A stretch of DNA of 64,000 nucleotides from Undibacterium_A arcticum. GTDB taxonomy: Bacteria > Pseudomonadota > Gammaproteobacteria > Burkholderiales > Burkholderiaceae_D. The stretch lies in the NCBI RefSeq assembly GCF_042660705.1, contig NZ_JBHSUQ010000001.1; one strand, given 5' to 3'. Under the pieces are notes generated by a model. That model was not told where the DNA came from. It searched no databases and saw nothing but the letters and a program-made list of their open reading frames with translations. The position numbers and the translations under genes are program-made. Shown here piece by piece: positions 10,829 to 20,852 of this stretch. Position 1 is the first letter of the stretch. Every line of letters starts with the position of its first letter.

Positions 10829-11040
10829 TCAAGCCGCATCCGACAACACGGCGGCCGCGCCGCGCACCTCGCGCGCTCGGTCGACATCAGGGCTGCGATA
10901 TGACGATTCCCGTATCTGCGACAGCCTCGAATCGTGCAGCTGATCCGGTGCGAGGCCGTAAAATTTCTGAAAGCTCACGATCAGCGGCCGCCATTTGTCC
11001 GGATCGATGCGGTTCGGCTCGCCATTTGCCAGGATGGATC
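10829..11040 (-). pseudogene. 3' fragment of an unrecognised gene
   Basis: On the minus strand an open stretch of about 68 codons without a start reads ILANGEPNRIDPDKWRPL, IVSFQKFYGLAPDQLHDS and on to SDAA-stop at 10829. Codon choice is GC-rich at third positions like neighbouring genes. The preceding sequence is AT-rich and stops immediately upstream. This looks like the tail of a deleted gene. I do not recognise the family with confidence. The rest of the 10,662-11,283 gap holds nothing else I can support. Confidence 0.45.
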
Positions 11041-11283
11041 ACGCTACTTCTTCGTACTATTCATGACTAATCTAATGATTTTCTTTGGGTATGCGCTTAT
11101 TCCCAACAAAATATGATGGGTTCTGCACATAATTCTGTGGAGTATGGGTGAGGAAGCTGCAGCTGCCCGATCGGTCGAAGGCCGGCCGACGCCATCGATC
11201 CGGTGCTTACGGTCGCCCGCCCGTCCGCACAACATCGACCGCTCCATTAAAATGCATGGCTAATCCTCTTTCCTGAAGGCATC

Positions 11284-13071
11284 ATGCAAGCGATTTCCCG
11301 CCTTTTCAACTATGCGCGCCAGTACCGGCGCGATGCCTATACCGCCAGTCTGTACTCGTGCGTCAATAAATTCTTTGATGTGCTGCCGGAGGTGCTGATC
11401 GGCGTTGCGGTGGACGTGGTGGTCAACAAACAGGCTTCGTTTCTGGCGCGCTTTGGCATTATCGACACCATGCAGCAGCTGAGCTTGCTCGGTATCCTGA
11501 CCGTGCTGATCTGGGGCGGCGAGTCGCTGTTCCAGTTCCTGTATGAAGTCAAATGGCGCAATCTGGCGCAAACCTTGCAGCACGATTTGCGACTCGATGC
11601 TTACCGGCATGTGCAGAAGCTGCCACTGTCGTATTTTGAACGCAGGAGTACCGGCAATCTGATGTCGGTGCTGAACGATGATATCAACCAGATGGAACGC
11701 TTCCTGAACGGCGGCGCCAACAGCATCCTCCAGGTGTTGTGCTCGTCGATCATGGTGGGTGCCGTGTTCTTCGCGCTGGCACCGAAACTGGCGCTGATCT
11801 CGCTGTTGCCGGTGCCCTTGATCCTGTATGGCACGTTCTGGTTTCAGAAGCGATTGGCGCCGCGCTACGCCGCAGTACGCGAGGCGGCCGGCGTGATCAA
11901 TGGCCGGCTCAACAATAACCTGCTCGGCGTCGCCACCATCAAGGCGTTCACCGCGGAAGAGTTCGAGGCCGAGCACATCCGCGCCGCCAGCGACCATTAC
12001 CGCAACAGCAACGCACGCGCGATCCGCCTGTCGGCCGCGATCACGCCGGTGATCCGGATGGCGATCCTGGCCGGCTTCGTCGCCACGCTAGTGTATGGCG
12101 GCTGGATGGCGACCCACGGCGAGATCGGCGTCGGCAGCTACTCGGTGCTGGTGTACCTGACGCAACGGCTGCTGTGGCCATTGACCGGACTGGCCGATAT
12201 CGCCGACCTGTACCAGCGCTCGATGGCGTCGATCGAACGCGTACTGAACGTGCTGGCGACGCCGCTGACCATTCCGTACGAAGGCGCGCATTTACCGGAC
12301 GGCAGCGTGGCCGGTGCGCTGGCGATCGATAACCTGTCGTTTGCGTATGGCGCGACGGCGACCCTGAAGAACGTCAGCCTCACCGTCGGCGCCGGTGAAA
12401 CGGTGGCCTTTGTCGGCGCGACCGGCTCCGGCAAGAGCACGCTGGTCAAGTTGCTGTTGCGTTTTTACCAGCCGACATCGGGCGCGATCCGGCTCGATGG
12501 CCAGGATATCCAGCAGCTCAATCTGTCCGACTTGCGGCGCAACATCGGTTACGTCAGCCAGGACGTATTTTTGACCGACGGCACGATCGCCGACAATATC
12601 GCTTATGGTGTCAAAGGCGTCCCGCGCGCAGCGGTGATCGCGGCGGCGCGCGCCGCCGAGGCGCACGACTTCATCGAAAGACTGGTGCAAGGCTATGACA
12701 CGCAGATCGGCGAGCGCGGCCAGAAATTGTCCGGCGGCCAGCGTCAACGGCTGGCGCTAGCGCGCGCGATCCTGAAAGATCCGCCGATCCTGGTGCTCGA
12801 CGAAGCCACCAGCGCGGTCGACAACGAGACCGAAGCGGCGATCCAGCGCTCGATGGACGTGATTTCGCAGGGTCGCACCACGCTGGTGATCGCACATCGG
12901 CTGTCGACGGTGCGCCACGCACACATGATCCACGTGATGGAGCATGGCAAGATCGTCGAATCCGGCACCCATGAGCAATTGCTGAATCGTAATGGCACGT
13001 ATGCCAGCCTGTGGCGGCTGCAGACCGGTGAGAAGATGGCGGCAACGGAGCCGGTTTATGCGATGCACTAA
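11284..13071 (+). CDS. ABC exporter, fused membrane and ATPase domains
   Basis: A 595-residue half-size ABC exporter. Residues about 1-320 carry the six-helix type I exporter domain; about 345-580 the ATPase. Walker A GATGSGKST, Q-loop YVSQDVF, signature LSGGQRQRLALARA, Walker B ILVLDEATSAVD and H-loop AHRLST are all intact. It should work as a homodimer in the inner membrane, exporting a lipid, peptide or drug; the substrate cannot be read from the sequence. It resembles MsbA-like and 'ABC transporter ATP-binding/permease' proteins. It stands alone, with a 210-bp gap to the next gene. Confidence 0.9.
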   Translation: MQAISRLFNYARQYRRDAYTASLYSCVNKFFDVLPEVLIGVAVDVVVNKQASFLARFGIIDTMQQLSLLGILTVLIWGGESLFQFLYEVKWRNLAQTLQHDLRLDAYRHVQKLPLSYFERRSTGNLMSVLNDDINQMERFLNGGANSILQVLCSSIMVGAVFFALAPKLALISLLPVPLILYGTFWFQKRLAPRYAAVREAAGVINGRLNNNLLGVATIKAFTAEEFEAEHIRAASDHYRNSNARAIRLSAAITPVIRMAILAGFVATLVYGGWMATHGEIGVGSYSVLVYLTQRLLWPLTGLADIADLYQRSMASIERVLNVLATPLTIPYEGAHLPDGSVAGALAIDNLSFAYGATATLKNVSLTVGAGETVAFVGATGSGKSTLVKLLLRFYQPTSGAIRLDGQDIQQLNLSDLRRNIGYVSQDVFLTDGTIADNIAYGVKGVPRAAVIAAARAAEAHDFIERLVQGYDTQIGERGQKLSGGQRQRLALARAILKDPPILVLDEATSAVDNETEAAIQRSMDVISQGRTTLVIAHRLSTVRHAHMIHVMEHGKIVESGTHEQLLNRNGTYASLWRLQTGEKMAATEPVYAMH

Positions 13072-13300
13072 GGGATCGGTGATTTCACGCTGCGACCGCC
13101 CTGCGAGGCTTGAACTAGAATGTGACGCGCCCGTATAGGCGGACGGCGACCAATTTGCTTCGAATCAACAAGTCGTGCCGCCCGCTTGCATGTCGTTAAA
13201 ACTGTTCTACACTGAAATTGGCCGCGTACCGTAGCAATTTGCTACGGCGGCGTCGGCTGGCAGCAATTTGTTTGCTGTCGTCGCATTTCAGGAGGTGGGT

Positions 13301-13804
13301 ATGGAACTTCATATGCATTCTCATCGCTGGGAGCATCGTCTTCCGGACTGGGCTGCGGCGGCTGTCGGCGGCTTCGTCGCTGGTGCGGTTGTCATGGTGC
13401 TGGAGTTGATCTGGTCAAGCCTGGTGCTTGGCACCGATCAATGGAGCACGTCGCACATGGTGGCCGCCATCGTGATGGGACGGGACACTCTGCAATCGAG
13501 CGGTTTTGACGTCGCCATCGTTGCAACAGCCTTGGTTACGCACTATGTCCTAGGGATCATTTTTGCGTTGGTTCTGGCTGCGATCATCGCCCCGTTCCAT
13601 TTCGATTCGAGTGCCGGCATGCTGACGCTGGTGGGCGCGATATTCGGGTTGGTCCTGTACCTGTTCAATTTTTATGGCATGGTCAACGTCTTCCCGTGGT
13701 TTGTCGAAATGCGTGGCTGGGCCGCATTGGCAACACACCTGATCTTCGGTATTGTTGCCGCGCTGATGTATCACCAATTGGAACGTCGCGGGGCGGCACA
13801 ATAA
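13301..13804 (+). CDS. four-helix inner-membrane protein next to the oxidase operon
   Basis: A 167-residue membrane protein. A textbook ribosome site (AGGAGG) precedes the ATG at 13301, which rules out the upstream ATG at 13268. Four hydrophobic segments: WAAAAVGGFVAGAVVMVLEL, a second around residues 70-95, GMLTLVGAIFGLVLYLFNFY, and a last one near LATHLIFGIVAALMYHQL. His-rich N-terminus (MELHMHSHRWEHR). It sits 120 bp ahead of coxB on the same strand, so a role linked to the oxidase or its assembly is possible but unproven. No known domain name recognised. Confidence 0.7.
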   Translation: MELHMHSHRWEHRLPDWAAAAVGGFVAGAVVMVLELIWSSLVLGTDQWSTSHMVAAIVMGRDTLQSSGFDVAIVATALVTHYVLGIIFALVLAAIIAPFHFDSSAGMLTLVGAIFGLVLYLFNFYGMVNVFPWFVEMRGWAALATHLIFGIVAALMYHQLERRGAAQ

Positions 13805-13924
13805 CTGCGCCATCACTGCGCCGGGCATCGAACATCGCCGGAGCCGTTGAACGGCTCAGGCGATCTGGTGTGTGTCGCTTCTGAGAGTTTCGCCTACTGA
13901 TTCGCCTACTGAAAAGAGGTCGAT

Positions 13925-15190
13925 ATGTCTATGGCTGTCGCGCTGGTTGTCATCGTCGTGGGCGCGCTGCTGTTTCATTTCGTCAGTCCTTGGTGGGCCA
14001 CCCCATTGGCCTCAAATTGGCGCGCAATGGATGACACGTTGACGATCACCCTGGTGATCACAGGCATCTTTTTCGTCGGCATCCATCTGTTCATCATCTA
14101 CACATTGCTGCGCTTTCATCGACGCCACACGCCGCTCGCAGGGCATCGCGCTGCGGGCGCTGCCGAGACTTTTGCTCCGCATGCTGCGGCCTATATTCCG
14201 GAACACCGGACGCTGGAACGCTGGCTGACCGGCGGCACGGCGGTCGCCATCATGGCCCTGCTGGCGCCGGGCTTGTTCGTGTATGCGGACTACATTCGGG
14301 CGCCGCGCGATGCGCTGGTGCTGGAAGTGGTGGGCCAGCAATGGCAATGGCGCTATCGCTTCCCCGGTAACAATGGCAAGTTGGGACTGAGCAATGTCCG
14401 CTTCGTGAGTGCAGCCAATCCATTCGGCCTGGATCCGGACGATCCCGCCGGCCACGACGATATCCTGATCAATGGCAATGAAGTCCATCTGCCAATCGAC
14501 AAGCCGGTCAAATTGTTGCTGCGGTCGCATGATACGTTGCACGATTTTTTTGTGCCGCCGTTTCGCGCACGGATAAACATCGTACCCGGCATGGTGACCT
14601 CGTTCTGGTTCACGCCGACCAAGCCTGGCAGGTATGAAGCGCTGTGCGCACAATTGTGCGGTATCGGTCATGCCAATATGCGCGGTTACGTGGTGGTCGA
14701 AAGTGAAGCTGCATTCAGGCGCTGGCTGGCGGCGCAGCCGACCTTTGCCATGACACGGATGCAGGCGGCTGGTGCCAATGTCGTGTTGCTCGATCCGCAG
14801 GCAGCACGCGGCAAGACGCTGGCGCAGTCGAAGGGCTGCATCGCGTGCCACACGGTCGATGGCAGTGCTAGTGTGGGGCCGACCTGGAAAGGTCTGTTCG
14901 GCAAGACCGAGACCATGGCCGATGGCTCGACCGCACTGGTCGATGATGCGTATCTGAAAGACTTCATTCGCAACCCGCAGTCGCGGGTGGTGAAGGGATT
15001 CGCACCGATGATGCCGCTGATCGCGCTGAGTGACGATGAGCTGGCCGCCCTGATTGCCTATATCCGCGCGGTTGGCACCAACGCTACCACCGCGCCGGCA
15101 GCGGCACAGTCCGTACCATCGCAGTCCGCACCATCGCAGCCGGCGCGCGTCACCGTTGCGCCGCCGAAGGAGGAAGTCCATGTACGCTGA
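13925..15190 (+). CDS. coxB: cytochrome c oxidase subunit II with fused cytochrome c domain (caa3 type)
   Basis: A 421-residue subunit II. Two N-terminal membrane helices are followed by the periplasmic cupredoxin domain with the CuA motif C-x3-C-x3-H-x2-M (CAQLCGIGHANM) and upstream ligand His (LRSHDTLHDFFVPPF). After it comes a cytochrome c domain with heme motif CIACH and an axial Met candidate in FAPMMPL. This fused form defines caa3-type oxidases, where electrons enter from a c-type cytochrome without needing a separate carrier. A Pro/Ala/Ser tail ends in EEVHVR. The last 11 bp overlap coxA, so the two are translationally coupled. Confidence 0.95.
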   Translation: MSMAVALVVIVVGALLFHFVSPWWATPLASNWRAMDDTLTITLVITGIFFVGIHLFIIYTLLRFHRRHTPLAGHRAAGAAETFAPHAAAYIPEHRTLERWLTGGTAVAIMALLAPGLFVYADYIRAPRDALVLEVVGQQWQWRYRFPGNNGKLGLSNVRFVSAANPFGLDPDDPAGHDDILINGNEVHLPIDKPVKLLLRSHDTLHDFFVPPFRARINIVPGMVTSFWFTPTKPGRYEALCAQLCGIGHANMRGYVVVESEAAFRRWLAAQPTFAMTRMQAAGANVVLLDPQAARGKTLAQSKGCIACHTVDGSASVGPTWKGLFGKTETMADGSTALVDDAYLKDFIRNPQSRVVKGFAPMMPLIALSDDELAALIAYIRAVGTNATTAPAAAQSVPSQSAPSQPARVTVAPPKEEVHVR

Positions 15191-16932
15191 CCACGACACC
15201 CACGATGGCCCGCAGAGCTTCTGGCTGAAATACGTCTGGAGCCAGGATCACAAGGTGATCGCGATCCAGTATACCTGTGTTGCGATCCTCGCCGGACTGG
15301 TCGGTCTGGTGCTGTCGAACCTGATGCGCCTGCAGCTGGGATTTCCCGGTCGCTTCGCCTTTATCGACGCCACCCATTACTATCAATTCGTCACCATGCA
15401 CGGCATGATCATGGTGATCTATCTGCTGACCGCGCTGTTTCTGGGCGGCTTCGGCAATTACCTGATCCCGCTGATGGTCGGCGCGCGCGACATGGTGTTC
15501 CCGTTCCTGAACATGCTGAGCTTCTGGGTCTATCTGCTGTCGGTGGTGGTGCTGATGGCCAGCTTCTTCGTGCCGGGCGGCCCGACCGGTGCCGGCTGGA
15601 CGCTGTATCCGCCGCAGGCGATTCTGGCCGGAACGCCAGGGTACCACTGGGGCATCATCCTGATGCTGGTGTCGCTGGTGATCTTTATCGTGGCGACGAC
15701 CATGGGCGGCCTCAATTACGTGACCACGATATTGCAGGCGCGGACCGAGGGCATGACTCTGATGCGCATGCCGCTGACGGTGTGGGGGATTTGTGGCGAC
15801 CATCCTGGCGCTGTTGGCGTTCCCGGCGTTATTCGTCAGCGGCGTGATGATGCTGATGGACCGTACGCTCGGCACCAGTTTCTTCATGCCGGCGCTTGTG
15901 ACGATGGGGCAAGCGACCAATTACAAGGGTGGCAGCCCGCTGCTGTTTCAGCACCTGTTCTGGTTTTTCGGTCATCCCGAAGTCTATATCGTCGCGCTGC
16001 CGGCGTTCGGCATCGTATCCGACCTGATCAGCGTGCATGCCCGCAAATGCATCTTCGGCTACCGGATGATGGTATGGGCGATTCTGTCGATCGGCGTGCT
16101 GTCGGTGGTGGTGTGGGCGCATCACATGTTCGTCAGCGGCATGAATCCGTATTTCGGTTTCCTGTTCGCTACCACCACGCTGATCATCGCGATCCCGACT
16201 GCGATCAAGGTCTATAACTGGCTGCTGACGTTGTGGCGCGGCGATATCCATCTGACGGTGCCGATGCTGTTTGCGCTGGCCTTCATCAGCACCTTCCTGA
16301 TCGGCGGCCTGACCGGACTGTTTCTTGGCAATGTCAGTGTCGACATTCCCTTGTCGAATACCTATTTCGTAGTCGCACACTTTCATATGGTGATGGGCGT
16401 GGCACCGATATTGGTGGTGTTCGGCGGCATCTATCACTGGTTTCCCAAAGTCACGGGCCGCATGCTGGACGACCGGATCGGCAAGTTCCATTTCTGGGTC
16501 ACTTTTCTCGGCACTTATGCGATTTATTTCCCGATGCATTACCTCGGCATCCTCGGCATGCCGCGGCGTTACTACAATTTCGATAATTACCAGTTCATCC
16601 CGGCCTCGGCGCAGACCATGAACGCCTTCATCACCGTGGTCGCGATCATCGTCGGCGTAGTGCAACTGCTGTTTGTCTTCAATCTGGTGTGGAGTACCTT
16701 CCGCGGCAAACTTGCCGACGGCAACCCGTGGCGCGCCGCTTCGCTCGAGTGGCAGACGCCGCAGACGCCGCCCGGCCACGGCAACTGGGGGCCGGTGCTG
16801 CCGGTGGCGCATCGCTGGGCCTATGCCTACAGCGTGCCGGGCGCACGGCAGGACTTCATTGCGCAGAATGCGCCGCCGGAGGAGGGTGGCCTGGAACCGC
16901 AGGCATACGTCGGAACGGAGGTAATGCCATGA
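15180..16932 (+). CDS. coxA: cytochrome c oxidase subunit I, one frameshift
   Basis: Catalytic subunit, about 584 residues, starting MYADHDTHDGPQSFWLKYV at ATG 15180. Twelve-helix core; heme-copper site residues are visible: His in MHGMIMVIYLLTALF, the cross-linked His-Tyr motif with the D-channel Glu in FFGHPEVYIVALP, the CuB pair in WAHHMF, and the heme ligands in VVAHFHMV. The HPEVY motif marks it as an A1-type oxidase. The frame breaks in the T run at 15790-15792: one T is missing between TVWGIF and VATILALLAF. In so conserved a gene, inside an otherwise complete operon, that is most likely a read error. The stop overlaps the coxC start (ATGA). Confidence 0.95.
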
Positions 16933-17579
16933 ATCCTTTCGTGACGCTGCCGTCCGGGCCGGCTCGGACCCCGACTCAGCCCAGGCCCGATCGCGGGCAC
17001 GGTCGCTCGGCCGGAGACATCGGCCTGTGGGTCTTCATCGGCGTCGCCAGCAGCCTGTTTTCGCTGTTCATTGCAGCCTATCTGATGCGGATGGACAGCA
17101 GCGACTGGTCGCCGATCGCGCTGCCGTGGCAGTTGTGGCTCAGCAGCGCATTGCTGCTGGCCGGCAGCATCGTCCTGCAGCGCGCCAGTGTCGCGACCCG
17201 GACGCCGGGCACAATTGGTGGGAGCCATTTCCGCAGCTTGCTGCTGGCGGGTGGCGCGTGCGCATTGGCGTTCCTGATCGTGCAAAGCTGGGCATGGCGT
17301 GTGCTGCTGATCGGGCAGGTCGGACCGAACGGCAATCCGGCCGGCAGCTTTTTTTACCTGCTGACGGCGATGCACGGATTGCACGTCGCCGGCGGCCTGG
17401 TCGGCTGGGCAATGACGGTAAGCGCAACCTGGCGCAATGCCGAGCCGGCGCGGATCGCGCGTTTGACCGTATTGTGTGCGCGCTACTGGCATTTCCTGCT
17501 GGTGGTGTGGATCGTGTTGTTTGGGGCATTGGGGTGGGTGACGCCGGAATTGATACGCACTATTTGCGGTACGCGTTGA
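16929..17579 (+). CDS. coxC: cytochrome c oxidase subunit III (first copy)
   Basis: A 216-residue subunit III with five membrane helices. Typical stretches are GDIGLWVFIGVASSLFSLFI, AYLMRM, FYLLTAMHGLHVAGG and ARYWHFLLVVWIVLFGAL. ATG 16929 overlaps the coxA stop by 4 bp. Subunit III binds lipid and stabilises the oxidase core; it holds no redox centre. It is followed after 25 bp by a second subunit-III-like gene. Confidence 0.85.
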   Translation: MNPFVTLPSGPARTPTQPRPDRGHGRSAGDIGLWVFIGVASSLFSLFIAAYLMRMDSSDWSPIALPWQLWLSSALLLAGSIVLQRASVATRTPGTIGGSHFRSLLLAGGACALAFLIVQSWAWRVLLIGQVGPNGNPAGSFFYLLTAMHGLHVAGGLVGWAMTVSATWRNAEPARIARLTVLCARYWHFLLVVWIVLFGALGWVTPELIRTICGTR

Positions 17580-17604
17580 CATCATGACCCGGTTCGGAGG
17601 AGAT

Positions 17605-18312
17605 ATGGCTACACCGGCTACACCGACTACGCCGTCGCCACATGTGCCACCCGGCACCGTCGTGCCGGTCGCCGGCTGGTCCGGTATGGTCAAGGACTGG
17701 TCATCCGACCGCGAGGCGTTCGCGGTGCCATGGAGCAAGGCGATGATGTGGATCTTCCTCGTCAGCGACACCTTCGTCTTCAGTTGCTTCCTGATCGGCT
17801 ACATGACGGTGCGCACCGCTACGGTGGTGCCGTGGCCCAATGCCAGCCTGGTATTTAGCCTCAACATCGGCGGCGCCGAGGTGCCGCTGCTGTTGATTGC
17901 GCTGATGACTTTCGTGCTGATCAGCAGCAGCGGCACGATGGCGATGGCGGTCCACTGTGCCAACCGGGGCGACCGTGTCAATGCCGCCACGCTGATGTTT
18001 GTGACCGCCGTGATGGGTGAAATTTGTCGGCATGCAGGCATTTGAGTGGAGCAAGCTGATCCTGCATGAAGGCATACGGCCATGGGGCAACCCGATCGGC
18101 GCGCCGCAATTCGGCTCCAGTTTCTTCATGATCACCGGCTTCCACGGCCTGCACGTCACCGCCGGTGTGATCACCCTGCTGACGGTCGCGATACGGATGA
18201 TGCGCGGCCGCTATGAAGGTTCTGGCTACCGCATCGTCGAAGTCGTCGGGCTGTACTGGCACTTCGTCGATCTGGTGTGGGTATTCATCTTCGCTCTTTT
18301 TACCTATGGTGA
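17605..18312 (+). CDS. second cytochrome oxidase subunit III-like protein, two frameshifts
   Basis: A heme-copper oxidase subunit III family protein of about 235 residues. A ribosome site (GGAGG) lies just before ATG 17605. Motifs: MMWIFLVSDTFVFSCFLIGY, FEWSKLI, GSSFFMITGFHGLHVTAG, GLYWHFVDLVWVFIFALF. The frame breaks near 18015, in ATGGGTGAAATTT. It breaks again at the T run 18297-18301, where one more T would give the family end F-Y-L-W-stop at 18312. Having two subunit-III-like genes in one oxidase operon is a known but less common layout; both could be in the complex, or one may have another role. Confidence 0.85.
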
Positions 18313-18320
18313 GGTCGCAC

Positions 18321-18653
18321 ATGGAATCCTCCGGCACGCAACCATCCCGGCACCAGCAAGACCACCCGATCAGTCTGTATCTGAAGATCTGGGGCCTGTT
18401 GTTCGTGCTCAGTACGATGTCGTATATGGTCGACTACTTCCATTTTCACGGTTATTTGCGCTGGTCCCTGATCCTGCTGTTCATGCTGCTCAAGGCCGGC
18501 TTGATCATCGCTGTGTTCATGCACATGGCATGGGAACGGCTGGCGCTGGTGTATGCGATCCTGGTGCCGCCGCTGTGCCTGCTGGTGCTGATGGGCCTGA
18601 TGGTGACCGAGGCCGATTACACCCAGGCTACGCGCTTGCTGTTTTTCCGCTGA
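18321..18653 (+). CDS. cytochrome c oxidase subunit IV (prokaryotic type)
   Basis: A 110-residue protein with three membrane helices (YLKIWGLLFVLSTMSYMVDY, WSLILLFMLLKAGLIIAVFM, LALVYAILVPPLCLLVLMGL). The KAGLIIAVFMHM stretch is typical of the prokaryotic COX4 family. ATG 18321 follows the second subunit III stop by 8 bp. It closes the oxidase operon; no clear terminator was seen before the next gene at 18782. Confidence 0.85.
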   Translation: MESSGTQPSRHQQDHPISLYLKIWGLLFVLSTMSYMVDYFHFHGYLRWSLILLFMLLKAGLIIAVFMHMAWERLALVYAILVPPLCLLVLMGLMVTEADYTQATRLLFFR

Positions 18654-18781
18654 TTGGCCGCGCCGTGGCCTTGCTTGCATGGGCGGGAAGAACCGCCGTA
18701 GATGTTCCGGTTTGAGTATCATTAGCGGTGATGCACTCAAGGCGTGGTCGTGGTGACCGGGCAAATCGGGAGGAAGCTGAT

Positions 18782-19993
18782 ATGACAAAAAAACTGGGCA
18801 AGATCGCGGGATTGCTGGCGCTCGCGGCGCTGAGTCTGGTAACCCAGGCGGCAGAAATTACACTGTTCGAACATAGCGGTTTCGGCGGCCGTCAGGTCAG
18901 CGTGCGCGATTACACGCCGAATCTGTCGGATGTCGGTTTCAACGACACGGCTTCGAGCATCGTGGTCCGCTCCGGCCGCTGGGAAGTCTGTAGCGACGTC
19001 GACTTCAGGGGGCACTGCGCCATCTTCGAGCACGGTGAATACCGCAACCTCGATCCGAATTTCAACGACAGTATCTCGTCGGTGCGCGAAGCTGGTACTA
19101 CCGGACCGGTTGGTCGAGGCGATACCGCGAGCGGAAGCTCCAACCGCGGCCGCGGTGCGATCGAGTTGTTCGGCCAGCCCGGCTTCGGGGGCCGTTCGAT
19201 CCGACTGGATCGCGATGCCAGCAATTTGGATGGTAGCGGTTTCAATGACAGCGCATCCAGTATCGTAGTCCATGAAGGCACCTGGTTGCTGTGCAGCGAT
19301 GCCGGTTACCAAGGCAACTGCCATACCTATGCGCCGGGCCGCTATCCGGACCTGGGTTACGGCCTGAATCGCAGCGTTTCGTCGGCGCGCATGATGCCCG
19401 ATCGAGATGAGCGGCGCCCGGTACACGGCGGCGGTTGGCGCGCACATGACAGCGACGACGATGCGCCGGTCGTACTGTACGCCGACGACGCTTTGCGGGG
19501 CCGCAGCATCGCAATATCGGGCAATGTAGTCGATCTGGGACCGACCGGCTTCAATGACGCTGGCGCGTCGCTGCAGATCCAGAGCGGTTATTGGGAATTC
19601 TGCTCGGAGTCGTATTTCCGCGGCCAATGCCGGGTGTTCGGACCGGGTCGATACCGGCGTCTGGAACCGGCGCTGTATCGCACAATTTCGTCCATCCGCG
19701 TCGCGTCGGGGCAACCGGCAGTGGTCAATCGAGCGTCGGCCGGGCGCGCCGATATCGAATTGTTCAGCGCGACCAATTTCGGCGGCGACCGTTTGAGCGC
19801 GCGGCAGGATATACCCAATCTGAACAGCGTCGGTTTCAACGACCGCACGGCATCGCTGATCGTCTATTCGGGGCAGTGGGAGCTGTGCACCGATGACGGC
19901 TTCGGCGGCCGTTGCAGCGTGTTCGGGCCGGGTCGCTATGCCGGCATCGGCGGACTGTCCAACCAGATCTCGTCGCTGCGACGCGTCGAATGA
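18782..19993 (+). CDS. secreted beta/gamma-crystallin protein with four domains
   Basis: A 403-residue exported protein; the signal peptide MTKKLGKIAGLLALAALSLV ends near TQA-A. GGAGG precedes ATG 18782. Four beta/gamma-crystallin domains follow, each made of two Greek keys, starting ITLFEHSGFGGRQVSV, IELFGQPGFGGRSIRL, VVLYADDALRGRSIAI and IELFSATNFGGDRLSA. Domain 1 has two intact calcium sites of the form N-D-x-x-S-S (NDTASS, NDSISS); domain 2 has NDSASS then NRSVSS; domains 3 and 4 have NDAGAS, YRTISS, NDRTAS and SNQISS. Each domain has a W-E-x-C (or WLLC) core. Likely a calcium-binding envelope or stress protein; its target is unknown. Confidence 0.9.
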   Translation: MTKKLGKIAGLLALAALSLVTQAAEITLFEHSGFGGRQVSVRDYTPNLSDVGFNDTASSIVVRSGRWEVCSDVDFRGHCAIFEHGEYRNLDPNFNDSISSVREAGTTGPVGRGDTASGSSNRGRGAIELFGQPGFGGRSIRLDRDASNLDGSGFNDSASSIVVHEGTWLLCSDAGYQGNCHTYAPGRYPDLGYGLNRSVSSARMMPDRDERRPVHGGGWRAHDSDDDAPVVLYADDALRGRSIAISGNVVDLGPTGFNDAGASLQIQSGYWEFCSESYFRGQCRVFGPGRYRRLEPALYRTISSIRVASGQPAVVNRASAGRADIELFSATNFGGDRLSARQDIPNLNSVGFNDRTASLIVYSGQWELCTDDGFGGRCSVFGPGRYAGIGGLSNQISSLRRVE

Positions 19994-20013
19994 CGGCGGC
20001 CCGAGCGTAGCGT

Positions 20014-20748
20014 ATGCGCTATGAACTGTATTACTGGCCATCGATTCAGGGCCGCGGCGAGTTTGTCCGGCTGGCACTGGAGGAGGCCGGCGCCGATTAT
20101 GTCGATGTCGCGCGATTACCGGCCCGTCATGGCATGGGCATGCCGGCGCTGATGCGCTGGCTTGACGGTGCCACCATTGAGCGGCCGCCGTTCGCGCCGC
20201 CTTACCTGAAGGTGGGCGAACTGGTGATTGGTCAGACCGCCAACATCCTGCAATACCTGGGCCCGCGACTCGGGTTGGCGCCACGGGCAGAAGCCGGGCG
20301 CATCTGGACCCACCAGTTGCAGCTGACCTTGGCCGATCTGATCAACGAGATTCACGATACGCATCACCCGATCGCCAGCGGCCTGTATTACGAAGACCAG
20401 AAACTGGAAGCCAGGCGCCGCACTGCTGATTTTCGCGAGCAACGCCTGCCGAAATTTCTCGACTATTTCGAGCAGGTGCTGCAACGCAACCCGCGCCGTG
20501 GCAGCTATATGGTCGGCGCCAGGCTGTCGTATGTCGATTTGTCGGTGTTTCAGCTGATCGCCGGCCTGCGCTATGCGTTTCCGCGGCTGATGACTGGCCT
20601 GGCCCCGCAATATCGGGGTTTGTTCGACTTGCATGACCGGGTCGCGATTCGGCCGCGGATTGCAGCCTATCTGGCATCCAAACGCCGCATAGCTTTCAAT
20701 CAGCAGGGAATTTTCCGGCACTACCCGGAACTGGATCAACCATTGTGA
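20014..20748 (+). CDS. glutathione S-transferase family protein
   Basis: A 244-residue GST. Thioredoxin-fold N-domain (YELYYWPSIQGRGEFVRLAL, with Tyr and the RGEFVRL helix), cis-Pro region APPYLKVGELVIGQTANIL with the glutathione-binding QTANI motif (often Q-S-x-A-I), then the all-helical C-domain with YMVGARLSYVDLSVFQLI. It starts 20 bp after the crystallin gene, so they may share a transcript. The overall pattern resembles sigma/mu-like GSTs; the substrate is unknown. Confidence 0.85.
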   Translation: MRYELYYWPSIQGRGEFVRLALEEAGADYVDVARLPARHGMGMPALMRWLDGATIERPPFAPPYLKVGELVIGQTANILQYLGPRLGLAPRAEAGRIWTHQLQLTLADLINEIHDTHHPIASGLYYEDQKLEARRRTADFREQRLPKFLDYFEQVLQRNPRRGSYMVGARLSYVDLSVFQLIAGLRYAFPRLMTGLAPQYRGLFDLHDRVAIRPRIAAYLASKRRIAFNQQGIFRHYPELDQPL

Positions 20749-20852
20749 TCATTGCGTATGTTGCGCATGTTGTGTTAGCGGCAACTAAATCGACGCAAAT
20801 TGTGCACTATTGCCCACAGTCAATTCGGTAAAGCGCGGGTATAATTTATTGC

